A stretch of 46,645 nt of DNA from Comamonadaceae bacterium PBBC1 (lineage in GTDB: Bacteria > Pseudomonadota > Gammaproteobacteria > Burkholderiales > Burkholderiaceae_C): positions 1 to 46,645 of the forward strand of contig NKIP01000028.1 of assembly GCA_002256145.1 (NCBI GenBank). The letters are read 5' to 3'. This document shows, one piece after another, positions 32,240 through 41,299 of this stretch. Numbering within the stretch: the stretch's first letter is position 1; the number at the start of each line of letters is the position of its first letter. The notes under the pieces are model-generated. The model ran no database searches. It saw nothing but the letters and a program-made list of their open reading frames with translations, and was not told where the DNA came from. A program made the translations under genes and the position numbers.

Positions 32240-32294
32240 TGGCAGCTGAAATCTTCCTGCGTGTGTCATCTGCGCATCACCATCAAGTGCCGCA

Positions 32295-32324
32295 CCCCAA
32301 GACCGCCAAAAGGCGGTCTTGGGG
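32295..32324. terminator. Strong hairpin between convergent radA and fasciclin gene
   Basis: CCCCAAGACCGCC and GGCGGTCTTGGGG form a perfect 13-bp stem around an AAAA/TTTT loop. No T-run follows on either strand, so it is not a textbook intrinsic terminator, but the placement between convergent genes suits a bidirectional transcription end. Confidence 0.65.
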
Positions 32325-32347
32325 GGTGAGGTGCCCCTGTCAGGCCA

Positions 32348-33307
32348 TCAAGGTTTGGGCAGGATCACCTTGTCGATCGCGTGAATCACACCATTGCTGG
32401 CCAACACATCGGTGGCGGTGATGTTTGCACTGCGTGCTCTTTGATCGGTGATGGCCAAAGCGGCATTGACCGTGAAGGTGTCCTTTTGCACCGTGGTGAT
32501 GGGACTGCCCACAGGCACTTGCGCTTTCAACACCAAACCGGGCACCACGTGGTAAGTCAACACTTTCGTCAAAAGGGGCTTGTCCGCCAGCAAAGCGGCC
32601 TTGGTCGTGCCAAGTTCGGTCAACAGTGCCGCAAAGGCTGCATTGTTCGGGGCAAAGACCGTGAACGGTCCGTCGCCACTCAAGGTGGTGACCAAGTCTG
32701 CCGCAACCACGGCCTCGACCAAAATGCTGAACTCAGGCTGAGCTTCTGTGCTCAAAGCGATGGCCGTTTGCAGCACGTTTTTGTTAGCGGGCAGCAAGAC
32801 CTTGTCGATGGTGTGTACCACCCCATTTTGGGCCACCACGTCTGCAGTCACCACGTTGCTGACGCGGTTGCGCCCGTCCGTGATTGTCAAACTCCGGCCC
32901 AGAGTCCCGGCTTTGAAATAACCTTTTTGCACCGTGGTGATGGGTTGGCCCACAGGCACCGCGCTCGACACCACTTTGCTGCCCAAGACATGGTAGGTCA
33001 GCACCGAAGTCAGGAAGTCTTTGTTGGCCAGCAAGTCGGCTTTGCTCACCTTGAGTTCAGCCAACAAGTCAAGAAATGCCTGGTTGGTGGGGGCAAACAC
33101 CGTGTAAGGCCCTGCTGCGCTCAATGTCGTTGCCAAACCTGCCGCATCGATGGCCTCGGCCAAAACGCTCAAGTTGGCATTGCTTTTGGCCAGTCTCACG
33201 ACGTCCAAAGTTTCGTGCTCACCGCTACCGCCCCCTCCGCAAGCTGACAGCAGTGCTGCACTCGCTGTGATCAAAGTGGCCAACCATCTTTTGATGTTCC
33301 ATTGCAT
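32348..33307 (-). CDS. Lipoprotein with two fasciclin (FAS1) domains
   Basis: A 319-residue secreted lipoprotein. The signal peptide ends in lipobox LLSAC with Cys23, followed by a GGGGSG spacer. Two FAS1 domains (about 36-173 and 178-317) each have the H1 motif YTVFAPTNQAF or FTVFAPNNAAF, the conserved YH in LTYHV, and IDKVLLP or IDKVILP. FAS1 proteins mediate adhesion or surface interactions. The domains are similar to each other, suggesting an internal duplication. GGAG precedes the ATG. The upstream 33308-33480 is AT-rich and may hold its promoter. Confidence 0.92.
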   Translation of the reverse strand: MQWNIKRWLATLITASAALLSACGGGGSGEHETLDVVRLAKSNANLSVLAEAIDAAGLATTLSAAGPYTVFAPTNQAFLDLLAELKVSKADLLANKDFLTSVLTYHVLGSKVVSSAVPVGQPITTVQKGYFKAGTLGRSLTITDGRNRVSNVVTADVVAQNGVVHTIDKVLLPANKNVLQTAIALSTEAQPEFSILVEAVVAADLVTTLSGDGPFTVFAPNNAAFAALLTELGTTKAALLADKPLLTKVLTYHVVPGLVLKAQVPVGSPITTVQKDTFTVNAALAITDQRARSANITATDVLASNGVIHAIDKVILPKP

Positions 33308-33521
33308 GATGTTCTCCTTCGCTCTGAGGTTTGTTTGAAAAAACGGTATTTTTTATTACTATATAGTTTAAATTTAAAACCTATAAGTATTATTTTCAAC
33401 ACCTAAGAATTATTTTTTAAGCAAACGCCATCAAAACAAAGAACTTCAATGGTTTGAATCGGTCCAACAGAGTGGAAGAGATCCTTTGACCGCAGGTGAT
33501 CACAAGGCACAATCGGCCCCC

Positions 33522-33962
33522 ATGAATTTCAACAAAATACTGGCCCCGGCAGCCATCCTCATTTTCACCATCGGTGCCTGGCAAGCCTTTCAATGGGCAG
33601 GCATTGCCCTGGCACTGGGGGGCGTGGTCATGTGGATCTTGCTGCACTTCACCCGCATGGTCACCATCCTCAAGAAAGCTGCAGACCGTCCGATTGGGCA
33701 TGTGGCCAGCGCTGTGATGCTGAATGCCAAACTCAAGAAGGGGGCCACCTTGATGCACGTCATCGCCATGACCCGCTCCTTGGGCGAATTGCTCAGCGAA
33801 AAGGACACCCAGCCCGAGGTGTACCGCTGGACAGACAACGGGCAATCGCATGTGACCTGTACCTTTGCAGGGGGCAAATTGAGCACCTGGACACTGCAGC
33901 GGCCCACCAGCGAAAGTGCCTCCGAAGACGCACAAGCACCGGCCACGGTCACTCCCCACTGA
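33522..33962 (+). CDS. Conserved small membrane protein of unknown function
   Basis: A 146-residue protein with two predicted helices near the N terminus (about 5-22 and 25-43: ILAPAAILIFTIGAWQAF and GIALALGGVVMWILLHF), then a soluble domain of about 95 residues ending in a Ser/Ala/Pro-rich tail. I do not recognise the family. The ATG at 33522 is chosen; an upstream TTG would add 12 residues with no membrane character. It precedes ilvE by about 100 bp, with a CCCCTG/CAGGGG hairpin at 33980-33997 between them. Confidence 0.7.
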   Translation: MNFNKILAPAAILIFTIGAWQAFQWAGIALALGGVVMWILLHFTRMVTILKKAADRPIGHVASAVMLNAKLKKGATLMHVIAMTRSLGELLSEKDTQPEVYRWTDNGQSHVTCTFAGGKLSTWTLQRPTSESASEDAQAPATVTPH

Positions 33963-34064
33963 TGCTGTGACCACCCACCCCCCTGGCGCGTCAGGGGTAG
34001 ATGGCGTCAGCCCTTAAAATGCTTTTTTGCACTGTTTAATGCCTACTTCTTTAAAGGACACAAG

Positions 34065-35015
34065 ATGAGCGTTGTCATTCCTTCGATGTCAGACCGTGAC
34101 GGCAAAATCTGGATGGACGGCCAGATGGTCGACTGGCGCGATGCCAAGATCCACGTCCTGAGCCACACCCTGCACTACGGTTGCGGTGCTTTTGAAGGCG
34201 TGCGCGCTTACAAAACCGAGCAAGGCACCGCCATCTTCCGCCTGCAAGACCACACCGACCGCCTTTTCAACAGCGCCAAGATCCTGCGCATGGCGATACC
34301 GTTCACCAAAGAACAGGTCAACGAAGCCCAGCGTGCCGTGGTGCGCGAGAACAAGCTGGAAAGCGGCTACATCCGCCCCCTGACCTGGATTGGCGACAAG
34401 AAGCTGGGCGTCAGCCCCAAGGGCAACACCATCCACTTGATGGTGGCTGCCTGGACTTGGGGCGCGTACTTGGGCGAGGAAGGCATGAAGCGCGGTATCC
34501 GCGTCAAGACCTCCAGCTACACCCGCCACCACGTCAACATCACCATGACGCAAGCCAAAGCGGTGAGCAACTACACCAACTCCATTTTGGCCAATATGGA
34601 AGTGACCGACGAAGGTTACGACGAAGCCCTGTTGCTCGACACCTCGGGCTTTGTGTCCGAAGGCGCGGGTGAAAACATTTTTGTGGTCAAGGACGGCGTG
34701 ATCTACACGCCAGACTTGTCGGCCGGCGCCCTGAACGGCATCACCCGCAACACGGTGTTTCACATCGCCAAAGACTTGGGTCTGGAGATTGTGCAAAAGC
34801 GCATCACCCGCGACGAGGTGTACATCGCTGACGAAGCCTTCTTCACCGGCACCGCCGCCGAAGTCACGCCGATTCGCGAACTCGACCGCATTGAACTGGG
34901 CAAAGACGATTACGTGGGCAGCCGCGGCCCCATCACCGAGAAGATCCAAAGCGCCTTCTTTGACATCGTCAACGGCCGCAACCCCAAGTACGCCCATTGG
35001 CTGACTTTGGTCTGA
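34065..35015 (+). CDS. ilvE: Branched-chain amino acid aminotransferase
   Basis: A 316-residue PLP class IV aminotransferase that makes valine, leucine and isoleucine from their 2-oxo acids. Key segments are HYGCGAFEGVRAY, the PLP lysine at Lys165 in TQAKAVSNYTNS, DTSGFVSEGAGENIFVV and TGTAAEVTPIRELD. AAAGGA precedes the ATG. The small CHCC gene follows after 9 bp. Confidence 0.95.
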   Translation: MSVVIPSMSDRDGKIWMDGQMVDWRDAKIHVLSHTLHYGCGAFEGVRAYKTEQGTAIFRLQDHTDRLFNSAKILRMAIPFTKEQVNEAQRAVVRENKLESGYIRPLTWIGDKKLGVSPKGNTIHLMVAAWTWGAYLGEEGMKRGIRVKTSSYTRHHVNITMTQAKAVSNYTNSILANMEVTDEGYDEALLLDTSGFVSEGAGENIFVVKDGVIYTPDLSAGALNGITRNTVFHIAKDLGLEIVQKRITRDEVYIADEAFFTGTAAEVTPIRELDRIELGKDDYVGSRGPITEKIQSAFFDIVNGRNPKYAHWLTLV

Positions 35016-35024
35016 GGAGCACCG

Positions 35025-35228
35025 ATGAGCACCCAAGCTGTTGAACTGCTGGCCACCGACCTGAACCCCCAAGGCGGTGTGTTTTGTCCCAGCCCCAAGG
35101 CCGACATGAAACTGTGGAACAGCCACCCCAAGGTTTATTTGGATGTGGCCAAAACCGGTGAGGCCAAGTGCCCCTATTGCGGCACGGTTTACAAACTGAA
35201 AGCGGGTGAAGTGGTGGCACACCACTGA
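35025..35228 (+). CDS. Small CHCC-type zinc-finger protein
   Basis: A 67-residue protein with likely zinc ligands Cys21, His34, Cys49 and Cys52 (VFCPSP, NSHPKV, AKCPYCGTVY). The fold matches the zf-CHCC family related to the NDUFS6 subunit of complex I; free-standing forms are found downstream of ilvE in Burkholderiales. Role unknown. It starts 9 bp after ilvE, so the two are probably co-transcribed. Confidence 0.85.
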   Translation: MSTQAVELLATDLNPQGGVFCPSPKADMKLWNSHPKVYLDVAKTGEAKCPYCGTVYKLKAGEVVAHH

Positions 35229-35279
35229 AGTTCGCGCTCAGCCATCTTGCCGATGGCAGGGCCGCCCCGCGGCGAACAC

Positions 35280-36593
35280 TCAGGTGTTCGCCGTTTTGCT
35301 TTGGGGCAAGCTCACTTCGAAACAAGCACCGCCACCCGGTCGGTCTGCGCACCGCACCCGCCCGCCGTGGCGCTCGGCAATTGACTTGACCAGCGACAGC
35401 CCCAAGCCCACGCCACCCACACGCTCGCTGGCCCCAGGCAAGCGGAAAAACGGCTCAAAAATCCGATCTCGGTATTCGAGGGGCACGCCAGGGCCACGGT
35501 CACCCACCGCAATCAGAACTTGTTGACCCAGGGTTTGCAAAGACAGCTCAATGCCACCGCCCTGCGTTGCATCCTGACAAATGGTCCCGTACCGCCCCGC
35601 GTTTTCCAGCAGGTTGCGCACCAAGCGCCGAAGCAGTTTGGACACGCCGGGCACTTCGAGCTGGGCCAGGCCCTCGGGAACCTCAAACCTCGCCCCCACC
35701 CGCGCACACTCTTCGGCGCACAAGCCCACCAAATCCACAGACTCCACGGTGCCGATGTTGGCCTCTTGGGCGTCCAGGCGGCTGGCCAGCAAGATCTCGT
35801 CGATCAATTGGTCCAGCTCGGCCATGTTGCGCAAGATTTCGGCGCGGCTGCGGGCCAAAGCGTCCGAATCGGTCGGGCTGTTCATCAGCTCCAGACCCAT
35901 GCGGATGCGCGCCAGCGGCGAGCGCAACTCGTGTGAGGCGTTGGCCAGCAAAGACTTTTGCGAAGCCATGAGGCCTTCAATGCGCTCGGCCGCCGCGTTG
36001 AAGCGCTCGGACAGGTCGGCCACCTCGTCGTCGCCCTGCACCGGCACGCGCACCGACAAGTCGCCCTCACCCCAGCGCTGCACGCCGCGCTGCAGGCCTT
36101 CGAGGCGTTGCGTGAGCCTGCGCACCACCGGGTACAGGCCCAGCGCCACGGCCAGGCCAATGAGGCCCAGCATCCAGAAAAAACCCGAGGGCTTGGCCCA
36201 CCAGGGCATGTCCTGGCGCAGGTGCGGCGGCAAACGACCCTCTGAACCGTGCCCTGTACCGGGCATGCCGTGCATCGCGGAGGCGCGGGGGTGCTCACCC
36301 GAGCGCTCGCCGCTGCGCTGCACTTGCAGCGGCAGGGTCTGGCCATCGGGCAAGGGCACCTCAAAGACCAAAGGCGCACCCGGCCCGGCCCGGGTGGTGC
36401 TGGCCAGCACATCGCCCTGGGCGTTCAGCACCAGCCATTCACGGGGTGCGGGCGGCGCAGCATGATGCTCGACCGTGGCCCGCCAGGCCCAGCCCACCAC
36501 CAGCATGAGCAGCGCCACGCCCGCCACCACGGCCAACCAAATGCGCAGGTAAAGGTGGCGTGACCAGTGTCGTGACAGGCTGCGAATGGGCAT
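35280..36593 (-). CDS. Two-component sensor histidine kinase
   Basis: A 437-residue membrane kinase of the EnvZ/CpxA type. TM1 is about 16-36, a short periplasmic region (about 40-135) carries a His/Gly/Met-rich loop (ASAMHGMPGTGHGSEG), TM2 is about 137-157, HAMP about 155-210, and HisKA has His221 in NASHELRSPLARIR. The N, G1 and G2 boxes follow (RNLLENAGRYG, GDRGPGVP, GVGLGLSLVKSIAERHGG). The His/Met-rich loop could bind a metal such as copper; this is a guess. It lies 9 bp after its partner regulator. Confidence 0.92.
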   Translation of the reverse strand: MPIRSLSRHWSRHLYLRIWLAVVAGVALLMLVVGWAWRATVEHHAAPPAPREWLVLNAQGDVLASTTRAGPGAPLVFEVPLPDGQTLPLQVQRSGERSGEHPRASAMHGMPGTGHGSEGRLPPHLRQDMPWWAKPSGFFWMLGLIGLAVALGLYPVVRRLTQRLEGLQRGVQRWGEGDLSVRVPVQGDDEVADLSERFNAAAERIEGLMASQKSLLANASHELRSPLARIRMGLELMNSPTDSDALARSRAEILRNMAELDQLIDEILLASRLDAQEANIGTVESVDLVGLCAEECARVGARFEVPEGLAQLEVPGVSKLLRRLVRNLLENAGRYGTICQDATQGGGIELSLQTLGQQVLIAVGDRGPGVPLEYRDRIFEPFFRLPGASERVGGVGLGLSLVKSIAERHGGRVRCADRPGGGACFEVSLPQSKTANT

Positions 36594-36602
36594 GATTGGC
36601 GC

Positions 36603-37304
36603 TCAGTCTTGCTGGCGGGCAAACACATAGCCCACACCGCGCACGGTGAGGATGCGTTGTGGCGCTTTGGGGTCGGCCTCGATGGCGGCGCGGATGCGGC
36701 CCATGTGCACGTCAATCGAACGGTCGAAGGCTTCGAGTTCACGGCCCCGCACCGCCTCCATGATCTGGTCGCGTGTGAGCACACGCCCGGCCCGTTCGGC
36801 CAGCGCCACCAGCAGGTCGTATTGGTACGAGGTCAGCTCGCAGTCCTGCCCCTTGACGCTCACGCGGCGGGCATCGCGGTCAATCTCCAGCGAGCCAAAC
36901 TGCATGAGCTGTGGGGGTGTGTCGTTCACCTTGTTTTTGCGTCGCAAAATGGCCTTGATGCGGGCCAGCAACTCGCGCGGCTCAAAGGGCTTGGGCAAGT
37001 AATCGTCGGCACCCATCTCCAGACCAATGATGCGGTCCATCGGGTCGCCTTTGGCCGTGAGCATGAGCACCGGCACTTGGCCCATGCTGCCGGGCAGTGC
37101 GCGGATGCGTTGGCACACCTGCAGGCCGTCCATGTCAGGCAGCATCAGGTCCAGGATCACCAGCTCAATGCCCGGTGTTTGCAAACGGTCCAAACCACTG
37201 CGGGCATCGGGCGCGTGGGCCACGGCAAAGCCGTTTTGCCCCAGATAGTCCGCCACCATGCCGGCCAGGCGCACATCGTCTTCGATCATCAAGAGTTGTT
37301 GCAT
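36603..37304 (-). CDS. OmpR-family response regulator
   Basis: A 233-residue regulator. The receiver domain has acidic residues Asp9/Asp10, phospho-acceptor Asp52 (LVILDLMLPDMDG), MLTAKGD and YLPKPF. The C-terminal winged helix has LTSYQYDLLVALAERAGRVLTRDQI and RSIDVHMGRIRAAI. Pairs with the kinase 9 bp downstream. The open frame continues far upstream through ampG, but the family N terminus fixes the start at 37304. Confidence 0.94.
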   Translation of the reverse strand: MQQLLMIEDDVRLAGMVADYLGQNGFAVAHAPDARSGLDRLQTPGIELVILDLMLPDMDGLQVCQRIRALPGSMGQVPVLMLTAKGDPMDRIIGLEMGADDYLPKPFEPRELLARIKAILRRKNKVNDTPPQLMQFGSLEIDRDARRVSVKGQDCELTSYQYDLLVALAERAGRVLTRDQIMEAVRGRELEAFDRSIDVHMGRIRAAIEADPKAPQRILTVRGVGYVFARQQD

Positions 37305-37396
37305 GGGGTGATCATCCTCCAAGCCGAAGAGCCCAGGGTTTCGCTTTTGTAAAGCTGGGTAAATCCTGGACCCCACCTCACCGGCGGGCCATGGCT

Positions 37397-38743
37397 TCAA
37401 GCCTTGCGCGCATGCACCCTGGACGCCAGCGCCACCAGCAGCAGCACGGGCAAGCCCAACCAGGCCGTGGCCGTGAAGAAGCTGGCGTAGCCGTGGGCAT
37501 CCACAAACTCCCCCGAAAACCCGGCGATGAACTTGGGCAGCAGCAGCATCATGGAGCTCAGCAGCGCGTATTGCGTGGCCGAATAGCTGATGTTGGTGAG
37601 CGAGGACAAGTAAGCAATGAAGGCCGCAGACGCAATGCCGCTGGCCAGGTTGTCGGCCGAGATGACCCAGACCAAGGCCTGCACATCGTGGCCCACGCCG
37701 CTGAGCCAGACAAACAGCAAATTGCTGGCCGCACTGAGCGCCGCGCCCAGCATGAGCACACGCATGACACCCAGCCGCGCCGACAGCACGCCGCCCACAA
37801 ACGCGCCCACCAAAGTCATGATGACGCCGTAGACCTTGGTCACACTGGCCACTTCGCTTTTGGTGAAGCCCATGTCCACATAAAACGGGTTGGCCATGAT
37901 GCCCATGACCACATCGGAGATGCGGTACACCGCGATCAGCGCCAGCAGCAGCACCGCTTGCCAGCGGTAGCGCAACCAAAAATCGGCAAAGGGATCGAGC
38001 ACCGCGCCCTTGAGCCACTCGGCCAGGTTGCGCGCAGGCGCAAAAGGCGCGGGCACCGGCTCGGGCGAGGCCAGCACCACCCCCATGCCCGGCAGCATGC
38101 TCAGCGCCATGACCAGATAAGCCGCTTGCCAGGCCGATTGTGAGTAACCCGCAGCTTGTTCGCCTTGCGCCCAGGCCGCCACCCACAACACGCCCGCCCC
38201 AGCCCAGATCATGGCCAGGCGGTAACCCGTTTGGTAACTGGCCGCCAAGGCGGCTTGGGCATTCACCTCGGCCGACTCGATGCGGTAGGCGTCCAGCGCA
38301 ATGTCTTGTGTGGCCGAAGCGATGGCCACCGCCAAAGCGCACGCCACCAAGGGGCCAAGCAGTTGCGAAGGGTCGTTCAGGGCCATGCCCACCAAGCCCA
38401 ACGCAATCACCAACTGCGACACCAGCAGCCAGCTGCGCCTGCGCCCCAGCTGCCGTGTGAGCCAAGGAATGGGCATGCGGTCCACCAGCGGGGCCCACAT
38501 CCATTTCACGCCATACGCGAGACCCACCCAGCTGAGGTAACCAATGGTGCTGCGGTCAATGCCCGCCTCGCGCAGCCGAAAACTGAGCGTGCCCAGCACC
38601 AGCAAAAGCGGCAAGCCCGCTGCAAAACCCAGCGCCAGCATGCGCAAGCTGGCGGGCTGCAAATACAGGCGCAGCGCCTCGCGCCAGGTGCGCACCGTTG
38701 GGGTTTGGGCAAGGTCAGCGGGGGGGAGAGTGGCGTTGGACAT
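37397..38743 (-). CDS. ampG: AmpG-type muropeptide permease
   Basis: A 448-residue MFS protein with 12 to 14 predicted helices. The N-terminal LGFAAGLPLLLVLGTLSFRLREAG and ATQDIALDAYRIES are typical of AmpG, which imports GlcNAc-anhydroMurNAc peptides for cell-wall recycling. The ATG at 38743 is preferred to a start at 38800. Divergent from the M48 gene; the 101-bp gap contains an 8-bp inverted repeat, GCGAGCCA (38763-38770) and TGGCTCGC (38803-38810). Confidence 0.88.
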   Translation of the reverse strand: MSNATLPPADLAQTPTVRTWREALRLYLQPASLRMLALGFAAGLPLLLVLGTLSFRLREAGIDRSTIGYLSWVGLAYGVKWMWAPLVDRMPIPWLTRQLGRRRSWLLVSQLVIALGLVGMALNDPSQLLGPLVACALAVAIASATQDIALDAYRIESAEVNAQAALAASYQTGYRLAMIWAGAGVLWVAAWAQGEQAAGYSQSAWQAAYLVMALSMLPGMGVVLASPEPVPAPFAPARNLAEWLKGAVLDPFADFWLRYRWQAVLLLALIAVYRISDVVMGIMANPFYVDMGFTKSEVASVTKVYGVIMTLVGAFVGGVLSARLGVMRVLMLGAALSAASNLLFVWLSGVGHDVQALVWVISADNLASGIASAAFIAYLSSLTNISYSATQYALLSSMMLLLPKFIAGFSGEFVDAHGYASFFTATAWLGLPVLLLVALASRVHARKA

Positions 38744-38844
38744 CTTGGAATTATCAGCGCCTGCGAGCCAAGTGACCCAGCCATGCCCACAGGGACACAC
38801 GGTGGCTCGCTTGATTTCTGGCCATTCGTTATCATTTGCGAACT

Positions 38845-39717
38845 ATGTGCTTTATTTGCAATTTCAAAACCCCTGCCGCCCACGACCCTCACGATGTCAA
38901 GGCCCCCCACCCTGCCCGGTGGCAAGCACGACGGGCATTCCTCCTGGCGGCAGGTGCCGGTGCCGCAGGGTCTGCCTTGGCACAAGTGGAAGTCGGCTCT
39001 TCATCTGGCCTTCGCAAACTGGTCCCCGCTGAAACCCTGGAAGCTTCAGCACGCCAGCAATACGCCCAGGTTTTGGCCGAAGCGCGTGCCAAGAATGCCT
39101 TGGCCCCTGAAGGACATCCACAATTGCAGCGTCTGCACGCCATTGCACAAAGACTCATCCCGCACGCCGCACCGTGGAACCCCCGTTCACGCGAATGGAA
39201 ATGGCAAGTCAATCTGGTGGGCAGCAAACAAATCAATGCCTGGTGCATGCCAGGCGGCAAGATCGCTTTTTACACAGGCATCCTGGACCAACTCAAACTC
39301 AACGACGATGAAGTGGCCATGATCATGGGCCATGAAATGGCACACGCACTGCGCGAGCATGCCCGCGAGCGATTGGCCAAAACACAGGTGACCGGCATGG
39401 GCCTGTCCATTGCCTCACAACTGCTGGGCCTGGGCTCTTTGGGAGATGCTGCGGCCAATCTGGGCACACAGTTGTTGACCCTGAAATATGGCCGTGACGA
39501 TGAAACCGAATCCGATCTGGTGGGCTTGGAGATGGCCGCGCGTGGCGGCTTCCGCCCCGAAGCCAGTGTCAGCTTGTGGCAGAAAATGTTGGCCGCCAAT
39601 GGCAATGGCGGCCCATCCTTTTTGTCCACCCACCCCAGTGGCAGCAACCGCATTGAAGAATTGCAGGCCAACTTGCCCAAGGTTCAACACCTTTACGAAC
39701 AAGCCCGCCGGGGCTGA
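38845..39717 (+). CDS. M48-family metalloprotease with a Tat-like signal
   Basis: A 290-residue periplasmic zinc protease related to BepA/LoiP. The zinc site is HEMAHALREHA, with a downstream Glu in DDETESDLVGLEMAA. Residues about 30-48 (ARRAFLLAAGAGAAGSALAQ) make a twin-arginine-like signal peptide preceded by a long cytoplasmic leader with two cysteines (MCFICNF). A TTG at 38836 is an alternative start. Relatives degrade misfolded outer-membrane proteins. Confidence 0.88.
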   Translation: MCFICNFKTPAAHDPHDVKAPHPARWQARRAFLLAAGAGAAGSALAQVEVGSSSGLRKLVPAETLEASARQQYAQVLAEARAKNALAPEGHPQLQRLHAIAQRLIPHAAPWNPRSREWKWQVNLVGSKQINAWCMPGGKIAFYTGILDQLKLNDDEVAMIMGHEMAHALREHARERLAKTQVTGMGLSIASQLLGLGSLGDAAANLGTQLLTLKYGRDDETESDLVGLEMAARGGFRPEASVSLWQKMLAANGNGGPSFLSTHPSGSNRIEELQANLPKVQHLYEQARRG

Positions 39718-39811
39718 TGCACGCAGCACTTTGCCCCCCTCTGGGTGTGTGACCACCGAGCGGCTGGCAAACCGGCCACATCAGATGCGCCCATGGCGTA
39801 CAGAACTGGGT

Positions 39812-40453
39812 TCAGGTTCCGCCCACATAGGGGTTGCTTTTGCGCTCACGGCCAAAGGTGCTTTCGGGGCCATGCCCGGGAATGAACACGGTGTCATTGC
39901 CCATGGGCCACAGGCGTTGGGTGATGCTGGCGATCAAATCGTCGTGATTGCCTTGCGGAAAATCCGTGCGGCCAATGCTGCCGGCAAACAACACATCCCC
40001 CACAAACGCCCGCTTGATCTCCGGTGAATAAAACACCACATGGCCCGGCGTGTGCCCCGGGCAATGGCGGACCTGCAAAGTGTGCGCCCCCAAACTCACC
40101 GTGTCGCCATCGGCCAGCCAACGGGTGGGATGAAAAACCCGGGCGGGGGGAAATCCATAAGCGGCGGCCGCCTGAGGCAGTCCGTCAATCCAAAACTGGT
40201 CTGCCGGGTGCGGCCCGATGATGGGCAAACCGCCCAGCTGCTCGGCCAAGTCGGCGGTGCCCGAAGCGTGGTCCAGGTGCCCGTGGGTGATCCAAATCTG
40301 CTCCAAACGCAGGCCATGGGTTTTGACGGCAGCCAATATCAATTCGAGATCGCCCCCCGGATCGACCACCGCCGCTTGGCGGCTTTGGTCGTCCCAAACA
40401 AGGGAGCAGTTTTGCTGAAAAGGCGTGACAGGGATGGTTTGGTATTGCAGCAT
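39812..40453 (-). CDS. Metallo-beta-lactamase-fold hydrolase (YcbL / glyoxalase II-like)
   Basis: A 213-residue hydrolase. The zinc motif is ITHGHLDHASG, with further ligands in CPGHTPGH, FVGDVLF and FIPGHGPES. Such type II glyoxalase relatives hydrolyse S-lactoylglutathione or other thioesters. It converges with the M48 gene across 94 bp and diverges from the methyltransferase gene. Confidence 0.9.
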   Translation of the reverse strand: MLQYQTIPVTPFQQNCSLVWDDQSRQAAVVDPGGDLELILAAVKTHGLRLEQIWITHGHLDHASGTADLAEQLGGLPIIGPHPADQFWIDGLPQAAAAYGFPPARVFHPTRWLADGDTVSLGAHTLQVRHCPGHTPGHVVFYSPEIKRAFVGDVLFAGSIGRTDFPQGNHDDLIASITQRLWPMGNDTVFIPGHGPESTFGRERKSNPYVGGT

Positions 40454-40542
40454 GCTGCAAATTATCTACCATGCGCTCAAGGTGATGGGGTCCACAGAAC
40501 CGGCCGATACGGGCGTGTACAGTCCAACGCAGCCAGCGCCTT

Positions 40543-41295
40543 TTGATTTTTGGCTTTTGCGCTGCAACGATTGTCTGTTTGCACACCACTTCACCCGGTT
40601 ACTTGACCCAGCACCACAGCGTTGCCATTGCAGGGGCGGATAACCTGCTCATCCGCTCACTGCTGGACAACAACCAATTCCACGACCCGCTGGATGAGGC
40701 CCTGAACTTGGGCATCTCCTCGGCCACCTGGCCTTTGTTTGGCTTGCTTTGGCCTTCTGGCCAGCACATGGCCGATCGCATGGCCAAACGCCCGGTGTCC
40801 GTCGAGCGCATTTTGGAAATTGGCTGCGGTCTGGGGTTGGCCAGTCTGGTGGCGCATCGGCGAGGGGCCTCGGTCACCGCCAGTGATTGCCACCCCTTGG
40901 CGCACGCCTTTCTGGATGAAAACACGCGATTGAACGGTTTGCCCCCCATGGCTTACTGTCACGGCCTGTGGGGCAAGGCGGCATTGCGCGAAGATGGTTT
41001 GCCCGTCTTGACGACCGCCCAGGATGCCCTGCCCAGCGGCGTTTTTGACTTGATCATGGGCAGCGACATCTTGTATGAGCGCGACGAAGAGGGCACGCTG
41101 GCCAGCTTCATCCAGGCGCATGCCGCCAGCCGCTCGGAAATCTGGGTGGTCGATCCCAATCGGGGCAACCGTGCGGCTTTTCACAAGCAGATGGCCCGGC
41201 TGGGCTTTGCCCGTCATGAACAGGTGCTGGATCAGCCCGCCCACGAGGGTGTGGCCGCCTACAAAGGCCGCATGCTCACCTACACACGCGGCTGA
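40543..41295 (+). CDS. Class I SAM-dependent methyltransferase
   Basis: A Rossmann-fold methyltransferase. SISATWPLFGLLWPSG-like entry, motif I ILEIGCGLGLASLVAHRRGA, SDCHP after strand 2 and FDLIMGSDILYERD are typical of the methyltransferase-16/Nnt1-like group, which often modify protein lysines. The start is uncertain: no ATG is in place, and TTG codons at 40543, 40579 and 40603 are all possible; homology appears to begin near HHSVAIAGADNLLIRSLLD, which favours 40603. Converges with the next gene with a 4-bp gap. Confidence 0.82.
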   Translation: MIFGFCAATIVCLHTTSPGYLTQHHSVAIAGADNLLIRSLLDNNQFHDPLDEALNLGISSATWPLFGLLWPSGQHMADRMAKRPVSVERILEIGCGLGLASLVAHRRGASVTASDCHPLAHAFLDENTRLNGLPPMAYCHGLWGKAALREDGLPVLTTAQDALPSGVFDLIMGSDILYERDEEGTLASFIQAHAASRSEIWVVDPNRGNRAAFHKQMARLGFARHEQVLDQPAHEGVAAYKGRMLTYTRG

Positions 41296-41299
41296 AGCC

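Noticed and set aside
46..32337. Shared 11-mer GAGGTGCCCCT beside the hairpins at 42-61 and 32295-32324
   Set aside because: Only two copies, no shared structure around them; treated as coincidence.
37305..38504. Long open frame upstream of, and continuous with, the OmpR-type regulator
   Set aside because: It is antisense-free but out of frame with ampG, which is clearly the real gene here; its product is Gly/Arg/His-rich low-complexity sequence typical of high-GC shadow frames.
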